Origin: Mycolicibacterium mageritense
GTDB lineage: Bacteria; Actinomycetota; Actinomycetes; Mycobacteriales; Mycobacteriaceae
Direction of reading: 5' to 3'
Length of the DNA stretch: 64,000 bases
Assembly (NCBI RefSeq): GCF_010727475.1
Contig: NZ_AP022567.1
Coordinates: 620,001-684,000 of the forward strand
In this document: positions 60,364 to 64,000 of the stretch, piece by piece
How the letters are laid out: every line of letters starts with the position of its first letter
Position numbering within the stretch: position 1 is the first letter of the stretch
The notes under the pieces: generated by a model
What the model saw: the letters and a program-made list of their open reading frames with translations, nothing else
Told to the model about the DNA's origin: nothing
Databases searched by the model: none
Made by a program: the position numbers and the translations under genes

Positions 60364-61752
60364 TCACCACAGGTAGACGCGCGCGTTCTTGCCGCCGGTG
60401 CACGTGATCCAGCCCTCGTCGGGCAGCTGGCGGCAGTGCAGGAGGAAGTTCGATCCGTCGCACAGCGCTCCCGGCACCCTGCTGCAGTCGACCGCGCCGG
60501 GCGCCGAAACGGCGCGCGGCAACGGGCTCGCGTTGCCGTACGCGGCCCAGTACGACGTGAGCACGCTGTCGGTGAAAACACATGACGTTTCAGGGGATCC
60601 GCGCCCCGCGCGGCTGCCGAACCCGCCGGCAGTGCTCACGGTGAAGCCGTCATCGCAGGACTGGTGCAGGCTGCTCTGATCGGGCCCGGTCACCAGAGGC
60701 GGGCGACCACCCGCCGCCGGGCGGGGCGGCTCGGTCGTCGACGCGGCCGGCCCGGCGACCGGATCGTCCTGCACGAGTATGCCGATGACCACGCCGATGC
60801 CGCCGAGGATCAGCGCCGCGGCGACGGCGATCACCGACGGCAGCAGCCAGCCCCTGTCGCGTCGCGGAGTGTCCGGCGCGGGCGCGGGCGACACCTCGGT
60901 CACCGGATGCACAGCCGTCGCGGTGTCTGCCCCCGTCTGCAAAGCCCGGTGCGCCGCGCGCGCCAGACCGCCCGCGGTTCCGTACCGGTCGTCGGGATCC
61001 TTGGCCATACCGCGCGCGATGACGTCGTCGAGTGCGGCGGGCACATCGGGATTGGCTGCGCTCGGCCGCGGCGGCGGGGTCGCGAGGTGCGCGGCGAACA
61101 GGCTCTCCAGGCTGCCGGTCTCGAACGGCGTTTCCCCGGTGAGGGTTTCGTACAGGACACACGCCAACGAATAGGTGTCGACGGCAGAGGTGACCTGCTG
61201 GCCGCTGAACCGTTCGGGCGCCATGTAATTCATGGTGCCGATCCGGCTGCCCGCCGTGGTCAGCTTCGCATCTCCCTTGGTCTCCGCGATCCCGAAGTCG
61301 ACGAGGTAGGCGAAATCGGCAGGCGTGACGATGATGTTCTGCGGCTTGATGTCGCGGTGTATCAGCCCCTCGGCGTGCGCGGCATCCAGTGCGGCGGCGA
61401 TCTGGCCGACGATGCCCACAGCGCGCGCCGGTGTGAGCGGGCCGTCCTCGATCAACTCGGCGAGCGTCCGGCCCTGCACCAGCCGCATGTCGATGTAGAG
61501 GTTGCCGTCGATCTCACCCCAGTCGTGGATCGGAATGACGTGGGGTTCCTGAAGGATTGCCGCGGCGTGGGATTCCCGCTGAAACCGGGTCCGGAACGTG
61601 GTGTCGTGCGAGTAGGCGTCGGCGAGGATCTTCAGCGCGACCGTGCGGTTCTTCTCGGTGTCGAACGCCTCGTACACCTCCCCCATCCCACCCTTGCCGA
61701 GCAGGCGGGTGATGGTGTATTTGCCGAACGTCGAACCGACGCGCGAGTCCAC
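60364..61752 (-). CDS. Receptor Ser/Thr protein kinase (PknH/PknB-like)
   Basis: 462 aa. Kinase domain with LGKGGMGEVY, lysine K41, HRDIKPQN, VDFG and APER; juxtamembrane proline/alanine linker; one membrane segment (about 303-325); external domain of about 110 residues with conserved-looking cysteines (QSCDDGF, SCVF, VDCSRVPGALCDG, LHCRQLP, ITCTGG) ending KNARVYLW. GTG start with AGGGAG. It converges on the beta-lactamase-like gene and is a likely phosphorylator of the FHA regulator. Confidence 0.92.
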   Translation of the reverse strand: MDSRVGSTFGKYTITRLLGKGGMGEVYEAFDTEKNRTVALKILADAYSHDTTFRTRFQRESHAAAILQEPHVIPIHDWGEIDGNLYIDMRLVQGRTLAELIEDGPLTPARAVGIVGQIAAALDAAHAEGLIHRDIKPQNIIVTPADFAYLVDFGIAETKGDAKLTTAGSRIGTMNYMAPERFSGQQVTSAVDTYSLACVLYETLTGETPFETGSLESLFAAHLATPPPRPSAANPDVPAALDDVIARGMAKDPDDRYGTAGGLARAAHRALQTGADTATAVHPVTEVSPAPAPDTPRRDRGWLLPSVIAVAAALILGGIGVVIGILVQDDPVAGPAASTTEPPRPAAGGRPPLVTGPDQSSLHQSCDDGFTVSTAGGFGSRAGRGSPETSCVFTDSVLTSYWAAYGNASPLPRAVSAPGAVDCSRVPGALCDGSNFLLHCRQLPDEGWITCTGGKNARVYLW

Positions 61753-61902
61753 TGCCGCTCTCCCTGATCTCTCGGGTTACTCAGGCAGTATCGCCGCCGC
61801 AGTGCGGTCGTGCAGTTGTTTCCCGCGTCCCAGCCAGGGCAGGCACATCCCAGGGCGGGCCGCCCGGCCGGACGCGCTCTCGCGTAGATGGTGACCTCGA
61901 CA

Positions 61903-61938
61903 GATGTGGCTCCCTTCCCGCGGGAAGGGAGCCACATC
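61903..61938 (-). terminator. 36-bp perfect palindrome
   Basis: Bases 61903-61920 are the exact complement of 61921-61938, with no loop base. It lies 13 bases after the stop of the secreted protein gene, so the folded RNA would be a very stable stem that could end that transcript. No U-run follows. Confidence 0.75.
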
Positions 61939-61951
61939 ACGATCGTGACGA

Positions 61952-63361
61952 CTATTCACCGCCGCCTGACGACGCTCCGCCGGAGGACGATCCACCGGAG
62001 GTGGACCCGCCGCCCGACGTCGACCCGCCCGTACTGCTCGAGCCCGTAGATCCTTCGGACTTGGCCGGCTTGGCCGTGCCGCCGTTGGAGACCGCGTCCT
62101 TGAGGCCCTTGCCGATGTTCTTAAGCGCGCCGCGGATGCCGTCGCCGACGTCCTTGAGCGGGTTGGCCTTCTTGGTGGTGGACGTACCCGTCTTACCGGG
62201 CACGGCCTTGGGGCTTTCCTTGACCTGTCCCGCCTCCTGCGAAGCGGTGTCGGTCTTGGCGGGCGTCTCGGCCGCCGCTTCTTCCGTCGCAGCGGTCTCG
62301 GTGGTCGTGGTCTCCTTCACCGGGGTTGCGACGGTTTCGCCGGGTGCGGTTTCCGTGGCGGTCGAGGCGTCGACGGCCGAAACAGTCTCGGCCGCTTTGG
62401 TTTCGGCCTGAGTCTTCGGAGCTTCGATCTCCTTGACCGCGGGAGCCACATCGAGCGTGACGGTGGTGACGGCAGGCTTCGCGGTGACGACGTCAGCCGA
62501 TGCGACCTCGGCGAGTGCCGACGTGGTCTGCGCCGGCGTGATGGCGGCAGCCACCAGATCACGAATCGTGAGCAGGCCTTTGACGATCCCGTTGGGCCCG
62601 AGCAGGCCCGCGGATCCCGTCAGGGGGTCGCCGTTGAGGATCGCGTTGGTCAGGTTGGGACCGAGATGCAGCAGCGCATTGGCAACCTGCTCGGCATCTC
62701 CGCCCTTGATCCCCGCGAAGATGTTGTCTCCGGCCGCGCCGACCGCCGTGGTCACGTCGCCGATGACCGTGACGGGTGCCAGCAGCGGCCCCAGCAGGTT
62801 CACGATGTTGTCCGGGCTGATGAGGTCGACCACTGCGAGAGCGTTGGCGATCGGTTGCCGGAGCGCATTCTGGAAACCCGCCCACAGCTCCGGGTTGATG
62901 AACAGCGTGTCGAAGACCGCCTGCACAACCGGGCCGAGGATGGCGTTCTGCACGGTCGTCAGAGCCTGCGTGACGTGGCCCTCGGCCAACTGCGCGAGCG
63001 CTTCTTGGAACTGCTCGGGCGCCTCGGCCAACGCTCCGCCCAGGCTGCCGCCGAAGGCCTGCACGAACGCGCCGACTGCGGCCGCACTGGTGAGCTGGTT
63101 TTGGACGATCTGCGACAGGATCGGTGCCGGATCGGCCGAGATCTGCTGAGCCAGTGCCACCACATTCTGGAACGTCGTACCGAAGACCGTGCCGAACTCT
63201 TCGATCGGGTTCGCCAGCGCCGACAGCTCGACCGCTGCCGACGAGTGGATCGCCGGCACCTGCACATCCGGCATCGGCGGAGCGACCGGGCTGACGGCCA
63301 TAGCTCCAACACCCGCAACCGCGACGCCCGTCGCGAGATACGAGCGAACAGCTAACTGCAT
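61952..63361 (-). CDS. Large secreted alanine-rich protein with basic and Gly/Ser tail
   Basis: 469 aa. N-terminal signal sequence (MQLAVRSYLATGVAVAGVGAM), an alanine-rich helical domain (about 40-290) with LANPIEEFGTVFG and PLTGSAGLLGPNGIV, a threonine/alanine/glutamate-rich linker, a basic stretch KKANPLKDVGDGIRGALKNIGKGLK, and a serine/glycine tail SSSGGASSGGGE. It resembles a secreted family common in environmental mycobacteria; no function is known. AAAGGAG lies before the ATG. The tail is PGRS-like in composition but no PE domain is present. Confidence 0.78.
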   Translation of the reverse strand: MQLAVRSYLATGVAVAGVGAMAVSPVAPPMPDVQVPAIHSSAAVELSALANPIEEFGTVFGTTFQNVVALAQQISADPAPILSQIVQNQLTSAAAVGAFVQAFGGSLGGALAEAPEQFQEALAQLAEGHVTQALTTVQNAILGPVVQAVFDTLFINPELWAGFQNALRQPIANALAVVDLISPDNIVNLLGPLLAPVTVIGDVTTAVGAAGDNIFAGIKGGDAEQVANALLHLGPNLTNAILNGDPLTGSAGLLGPNGIVKGLLTIRDLVAAAITPAQTTSALAEVASADVVTAKPAVTTVTLDVAPAVKEIEAPKTQAETKAAETVSAVDASTATETAPGETVATPVKETTTTETAATEEAAAETPAKTDTASQEAGQVKESPKAVPGKTGTSTTKKANPLKDVGDGIRGALKNIGKGLKDAVSNGGTAKPAKSEGSTGSSSTGGSTSGGGSTSGGSSSGGASSGGGE

Positions 63362-63397
63362 TGAGACTCCTTTGCTAATCCAACCCCCGAAGCACAG

Positions 63398-63417
63398 AAC
63401 TTACCTGAGGGTAAGTT
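63398..63417. promoter_or_regulatory. 20-bp palindromic operator candidate
   Basis: AACTTACC and GGTAAGTT are perfect eight-base arms around TGAG, 37-56 bases upstream of the secreted protein start. The GGTAAGTT arm is also found in the TetR operator region at 27183, so a related regulator is possible. Confidence 0.55.
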
Positions 63418-63929
63418 AAAAGCAAGCAAAAATTGCACGTAGATCGCGTATTTAGCACGTCGTTGCAATGCCACAGGCTTTTCGGCATTGTTTTCGTTGT
63501 TTGCTATAAATTCGCTCCGGCCAATTCTCGAGTCGGCTGGGCTAACTTGTTGCATCGGCAAGCATCACGGCCGGATGCAAAGCGGAAGCCCGCCCACCCG
63601 CGGCGCGACGCGCCCGTGGGGCGACGTTGCCAGGCCATGGCGCCACAACGGCCCGCACCCACTTCTTACTGGCCAGTAACATGCTTTGGCTATGCTCCAG
63701 GTCACTTTGCCGGCCAGACGTGTCGGGGCGCACAGTCCGGCTCATCAGCTAAGAACTGGCACTCCCTGACACCACGCCGCCAGCAACGCGGCGTTTACAA
63801 AACTCCAAACGTGTCGAGTTCGCTGTCGATACGGAGGGGTCTGTAAAGCACGGATTCCACTCCGAAGCGTGGGCAGCACCGTCGGCCGCGACGGCGTCCA
63901 CGATGTGAGATACATCCGGCCCGTTGAGG
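63418..63929. other. Gene-free stretch
   Basis: About 510 bases, in part AT-richer than average. Open frames exist but show no recognisable protein or ribosome-binding site. It presumably contains promoter sequence for the secreted protein gene. No RNA gene was seen. Confidence 0.5.
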
Positions 63930-64000
63930 TCAGAACGGCAGCCGGAACCCGCCGAAATTGGGCAGAGCCGGCATCGGCGGCGGGGCGGGCAACGCGGGCA
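63930..64000 (-). CDS. C-terminal fragment of a proline-rich protein (runs off the window)
   Basis: The last 22 codons before a TGA stop at 63930-63932 read as a proline-rich end: PALPAPPPMPALPNFGGFRLPF. Composition is like the tails of mycobacterial secreted or proline-rich proteins. The start is outside the window, so no family call is made. Confidence 0.45.
   Translation of the reverse strand, partial: PALPAPPPMPALPNFGGFRLPF

Noticed and set aside
61952..63361. PE_PGRS assignment for the large secreted protein
   Set aside because: It has a normal signal sequence and no PE motif; only the short tail is Gly/Ser-rich.
63433..63846. 137-codon plus-strand frame in the gap before the window end
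   Set aside because: No ribosome-binding site, mixed composition and no recognisable domain.

Overview
The window is high-GC actinobacterial DNA and is best read as a chromosomal segment of a fast-growing Mycobacterium (Mycolicibacterium, M. smegmatis-like). The evidence is the gene content and order. The first 26 kb follows the M. tuberculosis series metB (Rv1079), cbs (Rv1077), lipU (Rv1076), Rv1075c, fadA3 (Rv1074c), Rv1073, Rv1072, echA9/echA8 (Rv1071c/Rv1070c), Rv1069c, Rv1066, lpqV (Rv1064c), Rv1063c, Rv1062, Rv1061 and Rv1059, all recalled from memory rather than searched. Many starts look leaderless (TANNNT six or seven bases before ATG/GTG), as is common in mycobacteria. No tRNA, rRNA or CRISPR array was seen.

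Layout. (1) 0-6.8 kb, mostly minus strand: metB and cbs (transsulfuration), a set of small proline-rich membrane proteins (TM2, DUF2752, two tandem CD225-like proteins) and the lipase lipU. (2) 7-26.5 kb: conserved core with lipid and CoA metabolism (fadA3, echA9, echA8, a GDSL esterase, two patatin-like phospholipases, an Rv1627c-like lipid-transfer thiolase), a BI-1 membrane protein, a DUF559 protein, a cysteine dioxygenase-rhodanese pair, and a SulP transporter coupled to an MFS transporter. Two KstR-like boxes lie here. (3) 26.5-34.5 kb, accessory: a TetR/hydrolase divergent pair, a decayed IS630-type insertion at a TA site, a FadD14-like ligase, MarR, SDR and AKR genes. (4) 33.7-38.7 kb: a GntR regulator facing nanT-nanA-nanK-nanE, a compact sialic-acid (N-acetylneuraminate) operon. 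(5) 38.6-42.2 kb: divergent fadD7-like ligase and oxcA (oxalate degradation). (6) 42-54 kb: orphan NarL-type kinase, dctA with its DcuS/DcuR-type two-component system, a beta-propeller protein, an endolysin-like amidase, a DUF3060 protein and a polar amino-acid ABC system with fused binding protein and permease. (7) 54-64 kb: an F420-type oxidoreductase, then a dense locus of a triple-domain protein (cysteine-dioxygenase-like cupin, caspase-like domain, methyltransferase) coupled to a glutamate-racemase-like enzyme, facing a SARP-FHA (EmbR-like) regulator coupled to a membrane beta-lactamase-like protein, with a receptor Ser/Thr kinase converging on them and a large secreted protein beyond.

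How parts work together. MetB and Cbs move sulfur between cysteine and homocysteine, and the cysteine dioxygenase-rhodanese pair disposes of surplus cysteine sulfur. The Nan proteins would import sialic acid, cleave it to ManNAc and pyruvate, phosphorylate the ManNAc and epimerise it to GlcNAc-6-phosphate. DctA and its sensor kinase form a self-contained C4-dicarboxylate uptake circuit. The 55-63 kb locus looks like a PknH-EmbR-type signalling module joined to enzymes that point to the cell wall. I regard it as the best candidate for an undescribed system.

Three dispersed palindromic repeat families sit at gene ends, mostly between convergent genes, and in places supply the last codons of the flanking genes. 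Three copies of one small secreted two-cysteine protein family are scattered through the window.
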